Counted from the first letter of the stretch, positions 1-8,364 are shown. The stretch is DNA of 64,000 nucleotides from Nocardiopsis ganjiahuensis DSM 45031 (GCF_000341085.1 NZ_ANBA01000004.1:45545-109544); one strand, 5' to 3'. Notes: generated by a model from the letters alone, not told the origin. Numbers and translations are program-made.

Positions 1-688
1 CGGTCCCGCCGACAGGGATCTGGGGAGCTGGCGCCGCATCGGCCTCGGGCCGTGGCGCGTTCGTCTCCGGTTCGGCCCGGTCGTTTCCCTCCCCCGCCGA
101 GGAGACCGGCTCCGGAGACCTCGTGAACGGTGCCGGAGGCCGGGACTGGGGTTCGGGGCCCTGGCCTACTGTTCCCTGGGGTTCAGGAAGGTGACCCACC
201 GTTCCCTGCGGCCGGTCGAAAGCCTCGTGAGGGTCGGCGGCGGCTGGTGAGTGCGACTCAGATGGAAGTACTCCACCGGTGGACTCGCTGATGCCCTCCG
301 ACGCGGTCCTGCCTCCCCCTCTCAGGCGAAAGCGGCGCTTCTTCTGGGGCTTGGAATCAGAGGTCGGCTCAACCCTCTGGGTCTTCTTGGCCGGCTTCTC
401 TTTCTTCTGTTTGGGCAGTTCAACGGACGTATCGCTCTCGACAGCCCCGTCTTCGTAGACGATCAGGGGCCACTCACCCGAGGCGTCGATTGTTCGAGCG
501 CGAACAGGGCGCTTCAGTTTCCTCGCGGTATCCGCGATCACGGCCACGACTTCGACCCTCAGTTTGGAAACATCCTCGTGGGACACAGCGTGCGCCACAC
601 CGTTGACCATCACCCTGGCCCGTGTGTCGTCGACGATCTCTGCGGTAATCCTCGGAAAATCCGGCACCTGTCCGTGATCTGTTCTCAT
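1..688 (-). CDS. Hypothetical protein, N-terminal part (truncated by window edge)
   Basis: An ATG at 688-686, preceded by GAGGAG about 12 nt upstream, opens a frame that stays open for 229 codons and runs off the left edge. Residues 10-88 look folded, with alternating hydrophobic residues and few prolines. A Lys/Arg-rich stretch follows (91-123), and the rest is Pro/Glu/Ser-rich and probably disordered. Within it the hexapeptide PQGTVG occurs twice, near residues 160 and 170. There is no signal peptide or membrane segment in the visible part. I do not recognise the family. The layout of a small N-terminal domain plus a long acidic/proline tail is common in actinobacterial proteins, but that alone assigns no function. 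Confidence 0.6.
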   Translation of the reverse strand, partial: MRTDHGQVPDFPRITAEIVDDTRARVMVNGVAHAVSHEDVSKLRVEVVAVIADTARKLKRPVRARTIDASGEWPLIVYEDGAVESDTSVELPKQKKEKPAKKTQRVEPTSDSKPQKKRRFRLRGGGRTASEGISESTGGVLPSESHSPAAADPHEAFDRPQGTVGHLPEPQGTVGQGPEPQSRPPAPFTRSPEPVSSAGEGNDRAEPETNAPRPEADAAPAPQIPVGGT

Positions 689-1433
689 GACCTCTCTCCT
701 CGGGTGAGCGCAACTACACAGGTCCATCCGAAGGGCAGTGCTCTGGATTCACGCGTCGGGGCGCAAAGCTCCACAGAGAGCCCGCCGTGCCACTCAGGTG
801 GCTCCTGAGCACACGGTCGCACTACTGTGACCGTCCTGCACGGTAGTTGGTTCGCCACATATTCGATAAATCACTCGTCGGCGCACACGGCTGCTTTTTC
901 TATCCCTATGCGCACGGAGCAGGGACAACACCCCCATATGGCCAACAAGTGGTTCAGGACGTTTCTCTGGGCCATCACCTGGAGGAAGAGGGCACCGCGC
1001 GTTGACCGGGAGAGCGATGGCCTGTACGCAGCACTGATCTTCGATGTGCGGATCGAGGTCCGTACGAGCTGGGAGAATCCTGACCACAGAGCGTTCCTTC
1101 TCCTGTTCCCCGCGCCTGCGCCGAGCACGAGGCCTTCTTCGAGGACGGCGTGGACGGCGTGTTCTCCGGCTTCTCCCGGTGTTCGAGGTGGACGAACCGG
1201 CCGCCCTCCGCGGTCCCGACCGCCACCGCCAGGGCCACGGCTGCCGCTGCCAGGGCCGCCAGGGGGAAGGATCGGAGAGATCTCCGGGGCAACACCCGTC
1301 CGTGTTCCGGAGTGCCGCTGTCTCGCGAGGCGCGGTCACCAGCCCACCTGCCCTTAGCCGCCGGGCGGCCGCCGCCCGGATCACCGGGGTGGGACGCACC
1401 GGGAGGTCTGCTGGTTCGGGCTCCCGGGGGCGG
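689..1433. other. Intergenic stretch, mostly without convincing genes
   Basis: These 745 bases separate the first gene from the beta-propeller gene. Around 830-930 the DNA is less GC-rich than its surroundings, as promoters often are here. A short imperfect hairpin (CTCAGG/CCTGAG arms) lies near 791-808. The only gene candidate is the weak minus-strand frame at 975-1295, listed separately. I see nothing else. Confidence 0.5.
975..1295 (-). CDS. Possible small secreted or membrane protein, doubtful
   Basis: A GTG at 1295 opens a 106-codon frame. It begins with two arginines and an Ala/Val/Leu-rich stretch that looks like a signal peptide or single membrane segment (about residues 11-28). Codon third positions are almost all G or C for the first 60 codons and then lose that bias. 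In the -1 frame the bias partly recovers near position 1110. This suggests a short or decayed gene, or a frameshift, rather than a clean CDS. There is no strong ribosome site. It could equally be chance. Confidence 0.25.
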   Translation of the reverse strand: MLPRRSLRSFPLAALAAAAVALAVAVGTAEGGRFVHLEHREKPENTPSTPSSKKASCSAQARGTGEGTLCGQDSPSSYGPRSAHRRSVLRTGHRSPGQRAVPSSSR

Positions 1434-2513
1434 TCAGGTGCGGCGGACCAGGAGGACGATGCCGCCGATCAGGACGGCGGCGACGGCGATGCCGCCCAGG
1501 ATGAGCGGTGTGGCGCCGAAGGAGCTTCCCTCCTCGGCGTCCTCCCTGTCCACGACCGGGGAGGCGTCCGCGCCCTCCTCGTCCGCGCTCTCGTCACCGG
1601 TCTCGGCCGCGGCGTCGGGGCGCTGGTCGCCCTCCAGCGGGATCCTCCAGACCCGGGAGTTCATGCCCTCGGTCCCGGCCATCAGAGCGGTGCCGTCCGG
1701 GGTGAAGGCCACCGACTCGCCCTGGTCCATCTCCGGCAGGTCGAAGGAGCCCACCGAGGCGCCCGGCACCCCGTCGGTGGCGTCGTAGAGGGTCACGCCC
1801 CAGTAGGTGCGGATGGCGTAGCGGGTCCCGTCCGGGCTGAACGCGGCGTCGGTGGAGAACAACGGCGCGGAGTCAACCCTGCTCAGGACGTTCTCGCCGT
1901 CCGGGTCCAGGTTCTCGGGGGCGGCGTACACACTGCCCGCGAACTCCTTGGACACCACGTACAGGCGGCCGTCGCGCGGGTCGATCATCATCCCCTCGGC
2001 GTCGCGGCCCCCGTCCTCGTAGGTGAAGGTGAGCACCGACGGGTCCAGGACCAGGTCGCCCAGGACCTCGGGTTCGGTGAAGTGGTAGACGCGGACGTTC
2101 GGCCAGCCGCCGCCGAAGTTGTCGCCGATGTCGCCGACGAACACCGCGGGTTCGCCTTCGGGTCCCTGGGCGACGCTGACCGCCTCCCAGTCGCGGCGCT
2201 CCACGTTCAGGGTGACGGTCGCGAGCGTCTCGCCCTCCTCGTTCACCGCGTACACCTCGGCCAGGTGGTCGCCGCTGTCGTTGTGCGTCCACCACACGCC
2301 CTCGTGCCTCAGCGAGGGCGCCAGCCCGCTGGACTCGGAGATGCGGTCGTCCTGGAACTCGAAGGCGATCTCCGAACCCTCGGGGCCCTCGCTCCCGCGC
2401 GGGTAGTCGAATCCCCCCGTCCCGTCCTCGGGGTCCACGGGGGCCGCCGTGGCGGGTACCGCCGGACCGAGCGCGAACAGGGCGGCCGCGGCGAGGGCCA
2501 GAGCTCTTCTCAT
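1434..2513 (-). CDS. Secreted, membrane-anchored beta-propeller-like protein
   Basis: A 359-residue protein. It has an N-terminal signal peptide (MRRALALAAAALFAL..., cleavage near residue 23) and a C-terminal membrane segment (about 334-356) ending in RRT, so the body is outside the cell. The middle has blades typical of WD40/TolB/esterase-like propellers: a THNDSGD motif near residue 67, VGDIGDN near 118, and repeated DPRDGRLYVVS and SPDGTRYAI type turns. An acidic, low-complexity linker (about 290-325) joins the propeller to the anchor. I chose the ATG at 2513 over 2522 because AGG lies about 10 nt ahead of it and only two residues separate the options. The substrate is unknown; proteins of this kind often sense or bind wall components. 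Confidence 0.8.
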   Translation of the reverse strand: MRRALALAAAALFALGPAVPATAAPVDPEDGTGGFDYPRGSEGPEGSEIAFEFQDDRISESSGLAPSLRHEGVWWTHNDSGDHLAEVYAVNEEGETLATVTLNVERRDWEAVSVAQGPEGEPAVFVGDIGDNFGGGWPNVRVYHFTEPEVLGDLVLDPSVLTFTYEDGGRDAEGMMIDPRDGRLYVVSKEFAGSVYAAPENLDPDGENVLSRVDSAPLFSTDAAFSPDGTRYAIRTYWGVTLYDATDGVPGASVGSFDLPEMDQGESVAFTPDGTALMAGTEGMNSRVWRIPLEGDQRPDAAAETGDESADEEGADASPVVDREDAEEGSSFGATPLILGGIAVAAVLIGGIVLLVRRT

Positions 2514-2604
2514 GCCCGCCATCCTGCCAGGGGGAGCACCGGGGGGCTTGCACCCGGGTGCGAGCGGGCACATTCGGCTTACAGAGCGCCGTAAGGAGAT
2601 GCCC

Positions 2605-3330
2605 ATGAGGATCGTCGCCTGTCTCAACGGTGATCGCCGACCGGGTGCGCACCCAGCCCTGCCCGTGTCCGTCGACCAACTCGTCACCGATGCCCACGCC
2701 GTGGTGGCCGCGGGCGCCACCGGCCTCCACATACACCCGCGCGACTCCCGGGGCGCGGAGTCCCTGGAACCCCAGGTGGTGGCGGCGCTGATGGAGCGGA
2801 TGCGCTCGGACGGACCCGACGTGCCGGTGTCGCTGACCACCTCCCTGTCGGCGGAGTCCGACCCCTGGCGTCGCTACGACCTCGTGCAGAGATGGGCCTC
2901 GCCGCTGTTGCCCGACTCGGTGTCGGTGAACCTGCACGAGGCGGGGTCGGTGGACCTGGTCCATCTGCTGGGCGACCGCCGGGTGGAGGTGGAGGCGGGG
3001 GTGTGGACGGTGGACGCGGCCCGCATCCTGGCCGCCACCCGGGTGGAGGTGGCGTCGGTTCTGGTGGAGCCGACCCAGGTGTCGGTGGAGGACGCCCTGC
3101 GCAACACGGCGGCGATCACCACCGTGCTGAACCGGGCCGGGGTGAGGGTCCCGCGCATGCTGCACGGCGCGGACGCGACGGCCTGGCCGATGCTGGAGCA
3201 GGCCCTGGAGGACGGGCTGGACATCCGGATCGGGTTGGAGGACACGATGCGGCTGCCCGACGGCACGGAGGCGCACGACAACGCGGCGCTCGTGGAGCAC
3301 GCGGTCACCCTGGCCTCCGCGGCCGCCTGA
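2605..3330 (+). CDS. BKACE-family 3-keto-acid cleavage enzyme (DUF849)
   Basis: A 241-residue TIM-barrel protein of the beta-keto acid cleavage enzyme family, which splits a 3-keto acid with acetyl-CoA to give acetoacetate and an acyl-CoA. The family's zinc ligands are visible as the His-x-His of GLHIHPRD near residue 46 and the glutamate of the GLEDT motif near residue 213. It is shorter than the usual 270-300 residues. AAGGAG at 2593-2598 fits the ATG at 2605 (6 nt spacing) and is too close to the ATG at 2599. Only 5 nt separate it from the convergent PPOX gene. The substrate cannot be read from sequence because there is no catabolic cluster beside it. Confidence 0.82.
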   Translation: MRIVACLNGDRRPGAHPALPVSVDQLVTDAHAVVAAGATGLHIHPRDSRGAESLEPQVVAALMERMRSDGPDVPVSLTTSLSAESDPWRRYDLVQRWASPLLPDSVSVNLHEAGSVDLVHLLGDRRVEVEAGVWTVDAARILAATRVEVASVLVEPTQVSVEDALRNTAAITTVLNRAGVRVPRMLHGADATAWPMLEQALEDGLDIRIGLEDTMRLPDGTEAHDNAALVEHAVTLASAAA

Positions 3331-3335
3331 CGGTC

Positions 3336-3722
3336 CTACCCGACGTCGCGGGCGCTGCGCGGCACGGGTTCGCCGTCCGCTTCCATGCCCCAGCTGACGA
3401 TGCGCTTCGGATGGACGCGGATACGGGGGTTGTCCCCCTCGACGGCTTCGGCCCGGCCCCGGATCTCGATGCCGCGCGGCTGCCAGGGCGGCAGGACGTC
3501 GTCGATGACCAGGGAGGCGCGCCCGGTGCGCCGGACGTCGCGGAACTTCTTGGTGCGCTCGAAGGAGTGGCCGCTGATCTCCACGACCGTGTCGTCGTCG
3601 GCGAGGGACCAGCCGACGGGTGTGACGTGGATGTCGCCGTCGGGTCCGACGGTGGCCACCCGGGCGAGCCTGCGCTCGCCCCCGCTGAGGTAGGCGAGTT
3701 CGGGGCCGCTGAAAACGCTCAT
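3336..3722 (-). CDS. PPOX-class F420-dependent oxidoreductase
   Basis: A 128-residue protein of the pyridoxamine 5'-phosphate oxidase fold (split beta-barrel), in the actinobacterial F420-binding subgroup. The diagnostic RRLARVATVGPDG...HVTPVGW stretch lies at residues 17-41, followed by KKFRDVRRTGRASLVIDD. Family members reduce F420 or flavin-linked substrates in the cytosol. It is the third gene of a likely minus-strand unit: MFS exporter, MerR regulator (36 nt upstream), then this gene. That context makes a role in handling a toxic small molecule plausible, but this is inference. It is complete and of normal length. Confidence 0.85.
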   Translation of the reverse strand: MSVFSGPELAYLSGGERRLARVATVGPDGDIHVTPVGWSLADDDTVVEISGHSFERTKKFRDVRRTGRASLVIDDVLPPWQPRGIEIRGRAEAVEGDNPRIRVHPKRIVSWGMEADGEPVPRSARDVG

Positions 3723-3758
3723 GTTCGCTCCCTGGGGATGGCTGAACGTGCGGCGATT

Positions 3759-4112
3759 CTACGCCTCGGCGCTTTCGGCCAGGTGGCGTTCGAGCCGCCG
3801 CTCGGTGGCGGTGAGCGCGTCGATGCGTTCCCGGACCGCCTGGAGGCGCTGTTCGTAGAGGGCGACCGCCTCCGCGCACTCGGGCTCGCGGACGAGGTCG
3901 AGTTCGAGGCAGTTCCGCAGCTCCTGGATGTCCTCGGAGGTCAGCCCGGACTCGAGGAGGAGCCGGATGTTGCGCACCCGCTCGACGGCCTCCGTCCCGT
4001 ACTCGCGGTAGCCGTTGGCCGCCCGCTCGGAGGCGAGCAGGCCGCGTTGTTCGTAGTACCGCAGGGACCGCGGGCTGGCGCCCGTGCGTTCGGCGAGTTC
4101 TCCGATCCGCAT
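3759..4112 (-). CDS. MerR-family transcriptional regulator
   Basis: A 117-residue regulator. It has an N-terminal MerR winged helix (MRIGELAERTG..., then SLRYYEQRGLL at 16-26) and a C-terminal coiled coil (about 80-113) for dimerisation. Cysteines at 68 and 79 flank the linker, where some MerR proteins sense metals or redox state; whether they do so here is unknown. The ATG at 4112 has GGAG 9 nt upstream. It lies 70 nt downstream of the MFS gene on the same strand. The MFS promoter carries a perfect 18-bp palindrome between its -35 and -10 boxes, the layout expected of a MerR target, so this protein probably controls the exporter and itself. Confidence 0.9.
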   Translation of the reverse strand: MRIGELAERTGASPRSLRYYEQRGLLASERAANGYREYGTEAVERVRNIRLLLESGLTSEDIQELRNCLELDLVREPECAEAVALYEQRLQAVRERIDALTATERRLERHLAESAEA

Positions 4113-4182
4113 ACCGACTCCGTCCTCGATGGGGGGTGCGTTCCGGTGGCCCGGACCCCTTCCACATCCTACGAACCGCCGC

Positions 4183-5400
4183 TCAGGCCGCGTCGGCGCG
4201 GCTCTCCCGCGCCGACGGCGCGGAGGCGGGGAACCACCGGACCGAGAACGCCATGAACACGAGGGCCGCCAGACCGACCGCGGTGGCCGCGACCGGCACA
4301 CCGGCTCCTCCGTACCCGGCGACGACCGCGCCGCCAGCGGCACCCGCCAGCGCCGTGCCCACGTACAGCCCGCCGGTGTTCAGGGCCAGGGCCTCGGTGC
4401 CCCCGTCCCCCGCCAGGTGGAGGATGCGGGCGTTCATCGGGGCGGCGAAGCCCCAGGCCGCGAAACCCCACAGTGCCAGCACACAGCCCAGAACCCACAC
4501 CGGCGCGGTTCCGCCGCCCAGGTACCCGAGCACGGCCAGGAGCAGGCTGGTCCCGACCATCCCCGCGAAGGCGGCGATCAGGACGCGGTCGGCGCCCCAG
4601 CGGTCGGTGGCCCGGCCGCACAGGAGGGTGCCCACGGCCCCGGCGGCGCCCACCACGGCGATCAGCGGGGCGAGGGCGGCCCCGCCGGCACCGGTGAGGT
4701 CGCGGGTGATCGGGGCGACATAGGTGTAGGTCATGAAACCGCAGGTGGCGCCCGCCACCGTGCCGGTGACGCACATCAGGACGGCCGGTCGGCCCAGGTG
4801 GCGCAGCTGCTCGCGGACGCCGGTGTCCGGCGCCCCGGGGAGCTGGGGCAGGCGCAGGGCCGAGGCGGCGAGAACCGCGCAGGTCAGCAGCGCCACGGCG
4901 ACGAAGGCCGAGCGCCAGCCGAAGGCGGCTCCCAGGAGTGCTCCGATCGGCACGCCGAGGAAGAGGGCGACGGTCAGCCCGGCCGCGACCGCCCCGACCG
5001 CGCGCCCGGTCCGGCCGGGCGGGGCGAGCCCGGCCGCCATGGAGAAGGCGGCCGGGGTGAGGGCGGCGGCGATCAGCGCGGCGATCACCCGCATCGCCAT
5101 CAGGAGGGCGTAGGTGGGCACGAGGGCGGTGAGCAGGTTGGTGAGGGCGAACAGCGCGAGTCCGCAGAGGAGGAGGGTGCGACGGGGCACCCGCGCGGTG
5201 GCCACGGCCAACGGCGGGGCCGCGACGGCGTAGGTGAGGGAGAAGGCGGTGACGAGCTGGCCGGCGGCGGCGACGCCGACGTCGAGGTCGCGGGCGATGA
5301 CCGGGAGGAGCCCGGCGATGACGAGGTCGTCGGTCCCGACGGCGAAGGCGGTCAGGGCCAGGCACACCAGCCAGCCCGAGCGGAGCGTGTGAGTGGACAT
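4183..5400 (-). CDS. MFS exporter, DHA1 family (AraJ/Cmx-like)
   Basis: A 405-residue, 12-helix major facilitator. The N-terminal GTDDLVIAGLLPVIA motif (about 22-36) is the signature of the AraJ/chloramphenicol-efflux branch of drug:H+ antiporters. The inter-domain loop is short. The start ATG at 5400 lies exactly 6 nt after a TACCGT -10 box, so the message should be leaderless; there is no Shine-Dalgarno. It is first in the MFS-MerR-PPOX group and is probably induced through MerR. The drug or sugar it exports is not predictable. Length and topology are normal. Confidence 0.9.
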   Translation of the reverse strand: MSTHTLRSGWLVCLALTAFAVGTDDLVIAGLLPVIARDLDVGVAAAGQLVTAFSLTYAVAAPPLAVATARVPRRTLLLCGLALFALTNLLTALVPTYALLMAMRVIAALIAAALTPAAFSMAAGLAPPGRTGRAVGAVAAGLTVALFLGVPIGALLGAAFGWRSAFVAVALLTCAVLAASALRLPQLPGAPDTGVREQLRHLGRPAVLMCVTGTVAGATCGFMTYTYVAPITRDLTGAGGAALAPLIAVVGAAGAVGTLLCGRATDRWGADRVLIAAFAGMVGTSLLLAVLGYLGGGTAPVWVLGCVLALWGFAAWGFAAPMNARILHLAGDGGTEALALNTGGLYVGTALAGAAGGAVVAGYGGAGVPVAATAVGLAALVFMAFSVRWFPASAPSARESRADAA

Positions 5401-5406
5401 GGCGGC

Positions 5407-5439
5407 ACGGTAGAAGCCTGACACCGGTGTCAGGGTCAA
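5407..5439 (-). promoter_or_regulatory. MerR-type operator/promoter of the MFS gene
   Basis: On the minus strand, TTGACC (5439-5434) and TACCGT (5412-5407) are 21 bp apart, longer than the usual 17. The space is filled by a perfect 18-bp palindrome, CCTGACACCGGTGTCAGG (5434-5417). An over-long spacer with a dyad in it is how MerR activators work: they twist the DNA to realign the boxes. Six bases separate TACCGT from the ATG at 5400, so transcription should start on the A of the start codon. Confidence 0.75.
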
Positions 5440-5513
5440 ACCGGGACCGCGGGGGCGGACGCGCGGAGGGTGCGAGGACGGTCGCGCGGGAGACGCGGGC
5501 GCGAAGGCGCCGA

Positions 5514-5612
5514 TCAGCCCAGGAGGGCGCCCAGGACCACGATGAGCATGATCGAGCCGAGCACCACTGGCAGCAGCCAGCGCTGCTTGCGGTTGTTGGT
5601 GAGCATGCTCAT
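5514..5612 (-). CDS. 32-residue single-pass membrane peptide, coupled to thpR
   Basis: A short frame, MSMLTNNRKQRWLLPVVLGS followed by a hydrophobic run to ...ALLG. It has a basic N-terminus (NNRKQR) and one membrane segment (about residues 13-31), so it should sit in the membrane with its N-terminus in the cytosol. Its ATG (5612-5610) overlaps the TGA of thpR in an ATGA, the classic layout for translational coupling. Third codon positions keep the strong GC bias of neighbouring genes. I do not recognise a function; small membrane peptides of this shape often modulate a larger membrane protein. Confidence 0.7.
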   Translation of the reverse strand: MSMLTNNRKQRWLLPVVLGSIMLIVVLGALLG

Positions 5613-6202
5613 GACGTGCCCCGCTCCGGGTCTCGTTGGGATTCGCTACCCCAGGGTAGTCCCCAGGTCCGGACGGTCCGGTAGCGGTCCCGCCCCGAGG
5701 CACCGCTCTCCATGAGGTGGACACGGTCGGCCCGCCAGCCCGCGGAGGGCGCGGAGCCGAGTACGCGGAGGGTGTCGGCGACGTCCCGGGGCGGCCGGGC
5801 GCGGGCCAGGGTGACGTGCGGCACGAAGGGGCGTGACGGGACGGGCACCCCCGCACCGCGTGCGGCAGCGGCCAGGGCGTCGGCGAGGTCGTGGAGTCCG
5901 TCCCCGGCCGCGCCGACCCACAGCACCGAGGCCCGGTGCGGCCCCGGACCGGAGCGCCGGGGGAAGGTGCCCCAGTTGCCGAGGACCAGGTCCGGTGCGG
6001 GGTGCCCGTCCAGCGCACGCTCCAGCGCGGCGGAGAGTTCGGGGAGCCGCGCCCCGGCCCCGCCGAGGAAGACCAGCGTGAGGTGCCACTCCTCCGGTCG
6101 GGTCCAGCGCAGTCCCCGCGCCGTGGGGCGGGCGGCGCGTACCGACTCCGCCAACCGGTCGCGGACCCCCTCGGACGGCCGGATCGCGACGAACAGACTC
6201 AT
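5609..6202 (-). CDS. thpR: RNA 2',3'-cyclic phosphodiesterase (LigT/ThpR)
   Basis: A 197-residue member of the 2H phosphoesterase superfamily. Both catalytic His-x-Thr-x motifs are present: HLTL at 40-43 and HVTL at 129-132. The family opens 2',3'-cyclic phosphate ends of RNA to 2'-phosphates in the cytosol; a reverse 2'-5' ligase activity is known in vitro. The ATG at 6202 is preceded by AAAGGA about 8 nt away. Its stop codon overlaps the start of the 32-residue membrane peptide. It is divergent from the TauE/SafE permease. Length and motifs are typical. Confidence 0.88.
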   Translation of the reverse strand: MSLFVAIRPSEGVRDRLAESVRAARPTARGLRWTRPEEWHLTLVFLGGAGARLPELSAALERALDGHPAPDLVLGNWGTFPRRSGPGPHRASVLWVGAAGDGLHDLADALAAAARGAGVPVPSRPFVPHVTLARARPPRDVADTLRVLGSAPSAGWRADRVHLMESGASGRDRYRTVRTWGLPWGSESQRDPERGTS

Positions 6203-6290
6203 GGGGTCATCCTTTCTCCGGTACCCGACAGGCGTCGGAACCGTTAGTGTCACCGGGTCCCTTCCCGCCTTCGCCCTGTGAGCCGCCTCC

Positions 6291-7022
6291 GTGTCCCTTC
6301 TCGTCTGCGTGTTCGCGGTCCTGGTGCTGGCCGCCCTGGTCCGGATCACCGCGGGGTTCGGGTTCTCCCTCGTCGCCGTGCCACCGCTGGCGCTGCTCCT
6401 GGACCCGGTGACGGCCGTGGTGGTCTCGGCGACCCTGGCGGTTCCGCTGAACCTGTGGGTCGCGCTGCGGGACCGGGCGCACGTGGACCGGAGGGCCGCC
6501 CCGCTGCTGCTCGTGTGCGCCCTGTCCGGGGTGCCCTTCGGTCTGTGGGCGCTCAACGTCCTGTCCGAGCAGACCCTGCTGGTACTGATCGCGGTCACGG
6601 TGGTCCTCGGCACGGTCCTGGTGTGGCGGCGCGTCCGCGTCCCCGGCGGGATGTACGCGGTCGCCGGGATGAGTGCGCTCTCGGGCGCGGCGTTCGCCTC
6701 GACCGCCATCGACGGCCCGCTCATGGTGGCCGGACTCCAGGGGTCGAGGCTGGCCGAGCTGGAACCCCGGGTCCAGCGGGCCACACTCGCCGTGACGTTC
6801 TCCGCGACGAGCGTGGCGACGCTGGTGGGGTTCGGGGCCGGGGAGCAGCTAACCCCGCAGATCGGCGTTCTGCTGCTGCTCGGCGCCCCGGCCCTGCTGA
6901 TCGGGACCCTCGTCGGTGAACGCCTCTTCCTCAGGCTCGACGCCGAGCTGTTCCGCCGCGCCGTGCTGGTGCTGCTGGCGGTCAGCTCCGTCTCCGTGGT
7001 CACCCGCGTGGTCACGGCCTGA
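6291..7022 (+). CDS. TauE/SafE-family membrane permease
   Basis: A 243-residue integral membrane protein with 7-8 predicted helices in two repeated halves, as in the TauE/SafE (sulfite/organosulfonate exporter, DUF81) family. The first half carries the usual Gly-rich GFGFSLVAVPPLALLLDP around residues 22-39. The start is a GTG at 6291 with no clear Shine-Dalgarno. The substrate is unknown, as for most of the family. Its last 174 nt are overlapped on the other strand by the tail of the next MFS gene. Confidence 0.82.
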   Translation: MSLLVCVFAVLVLAALVRITAGFGFSLVAVPPLALLLDPVTAVVVSATLAVPLNLWVALRDRAHVDRRAAPLLLVCALSGVPFGLWALNVLSEQTLLVLIAVTVVLGTVLVWRRVRVPGGMYAVAGMSALSGAAFASTAIDGPLMVAGLQGSRLAELEPRVQRATLAVTFSATSVATLVGFGAGEQLTPQIGVLLLLGAPALLIGTLVGERLFLRLDAELFRRAVLVLLAVSSVSVVTRVVTA

Positions 7023-8285
7023 ACCCGCCGGAGCGGTCTCGGCCCTGCGCCACCGCCGGGGCAGGAGGTCGCGGACAGCGACACCCTTGGTGCGCATCAG
7101 CAGCACGGAGAGCACGCTGACCACCACGACGGTCACCGCGCCGCCCGTGAACAGGCTGGCCTGCGGTCCGAAGGCGTCGGCGATCAGGCCCACCACCGGG
7201 GCGCCGATCGGGGCCACGCCCATGAACACCAGCAGGAACATGCTCATCACACGGCCGCGCATCTGCGGATCGACGCTCATCTGGAAGGTGGCGTTGAGCG
7301 TGGTCACGAAGGTCATGAAGAGCACGCCCATCGGGACCAGGACCAGTACGAACGCCACGTAGCCCGGCATCAGCCCCGCCAGGAGCTGGGTGACGCCGAA
7401 CCCCATCGAGCCGATCAGCACCAGTTTGAGGCGCGGGCGGTCGCGCCGCGCGGCCAGCAGGGCGCCGATCAGCGCGCCCACCGCGAGCGCCGCGGCCGCC
7501 ACTCCGAAGGCCTCGGCGCCGGCCTCGAACACGTTGTTGACCATGAGGGCGATCTGGTTCTGCCCGTTGGCGCCGAAGAACTGCACCGATCCCGCGAGGA
7601 CCAGGAGCAGCACCAGGTCGCGCCTGCCCCCGATGTAGCTCAGCCCCGCCCGGATCTGCCCCTTGCCGCGCGGCATGCGTTCGGTGGGGTTGAGGTCGGC
7701 GGTGCGGACCATCAGCAGCGCGGCGATCGTGAAGGCGAACGAGAGCCCGTTGATCATGAACACGGGCCCGCTGCCGATCAGGCCGATGAGCAGGCCGGCG
7801 ATGGCGGGACCGGTGACCCGGCCCAGCTGGAAGCTGGCGCTGTTCAGGGCGATCGCGTTGGGGAGCAGGTCCCGGTCGACCATCTCCGGGACGAACGCCT
7901 GGCGTCCCGGGTTGTCGAGCACGGTGATCATGCCCAGGCCGAAGGCGAACACGTAGACGTGCCAGACCTCGGCGGCGCCGAGTGTGGCCAGGACGCCCAG
8001 GGCGACGGCGAGCACGCCCATGCCGGCCTGGGTGAGGATCAGCAGCTTGCGTTTGTCGAAGCGGTCGACCATGGCGCCGCCCCAGAGCCCGAAGAAGAGC
8101 ATGGGCAGGAACTGGAGCGCGGTGGTCATCCCCAGCGCGATGCCGCTGCCGCCGCTGAGCTGGAGGACCAGCCAGTCCTGGGCGATGCGCTGCATCCAGG
8201 TGCCGGGGTTGGAGATCAGCTGGCCGAGGGCGTAGATCCGGTAGTTGCGGACGGCCAGGGAACGGAACATCGCGATACGGCGCAT
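6849..8285 (-). CDS. MFS transporter with a 60-residue antisense-encoded tail
   Basis: A 478-residue major facilitator of the 12-helix MFS_3/enterobactin-exporter-like type (NYRIYALGQLISNPGTWMQR near residues 14-33 is characteristic). The ATG at 8285 has GGAGGG about 10 nt upstream. The transporter proper ends near residue 418 (LLPRRWRRAE). The frame then continues about 60 codons into the antisense of the TauE/SafE gene, giving a His/Gln/Asp/Glu-rich tail with no resemblance to a fold. Either the tail is real or an ancestral stop was lost. The substrate is unknown. Confidence 0.85.
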   Translation of the reverse strand: MRRIAMFRSLAVRNYRIYALGQLISNPGTWMQRIAQDWLVLQLSGGSGIALGMTTALQFLPMLFFGLWGGAMVDRFDKRKLLILTQAGMGVLAVALGVLATLGAAEVWHVYVFAFGLGMITVLDNPGRQAFVPEMVDRDLLPNAIALNSASFQLGRVTGPAIAGLLIGLIGSGPVFMINGLSFAFTIAALLMVRTADLNPTERMPRGKGQIRAGLSYIGGRRDLVLLLVLAGSVQFFGANGQNQIALMVNNVFEAGAEAFGVAAAALAVGALIGALLAARRDRPRLKLVLIGSMGFGVTQLLAGLMPGYVAFVLVLVPMGVLFMTFVTTLNATFQMSVDPQMRGRVMSMFLLVFMGVAPIGAPVVGLIADAFGPQASLFTGGAVTVVVVSVLSVLLMRTKGVAVRDLLPRRWRRAETAPAGSGRDHAGDHGDGADRQQHQHGAAEQLGVEPEEEAFTDEGPDQQGRGAEQQQNADLRG

Positions 8286-8364
8286 CAGTCCCTCCCCGTG
8301 GGGAGTGGGTACCGGGGAAGGACTGAAACGGCCACCGGAACGTGGCTACGGAGACGGAGAAGTA

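Noticed and set aside
1044..2594. Long plus-strand open frame (516 codons) opposite the beta-propeller gene
   Set aside because: It is an antisense shadow caused by high GC: Gly/Val/Arg-rich, no domain, while the minus strand encodes a protein with signal peptide and membrane anchor.
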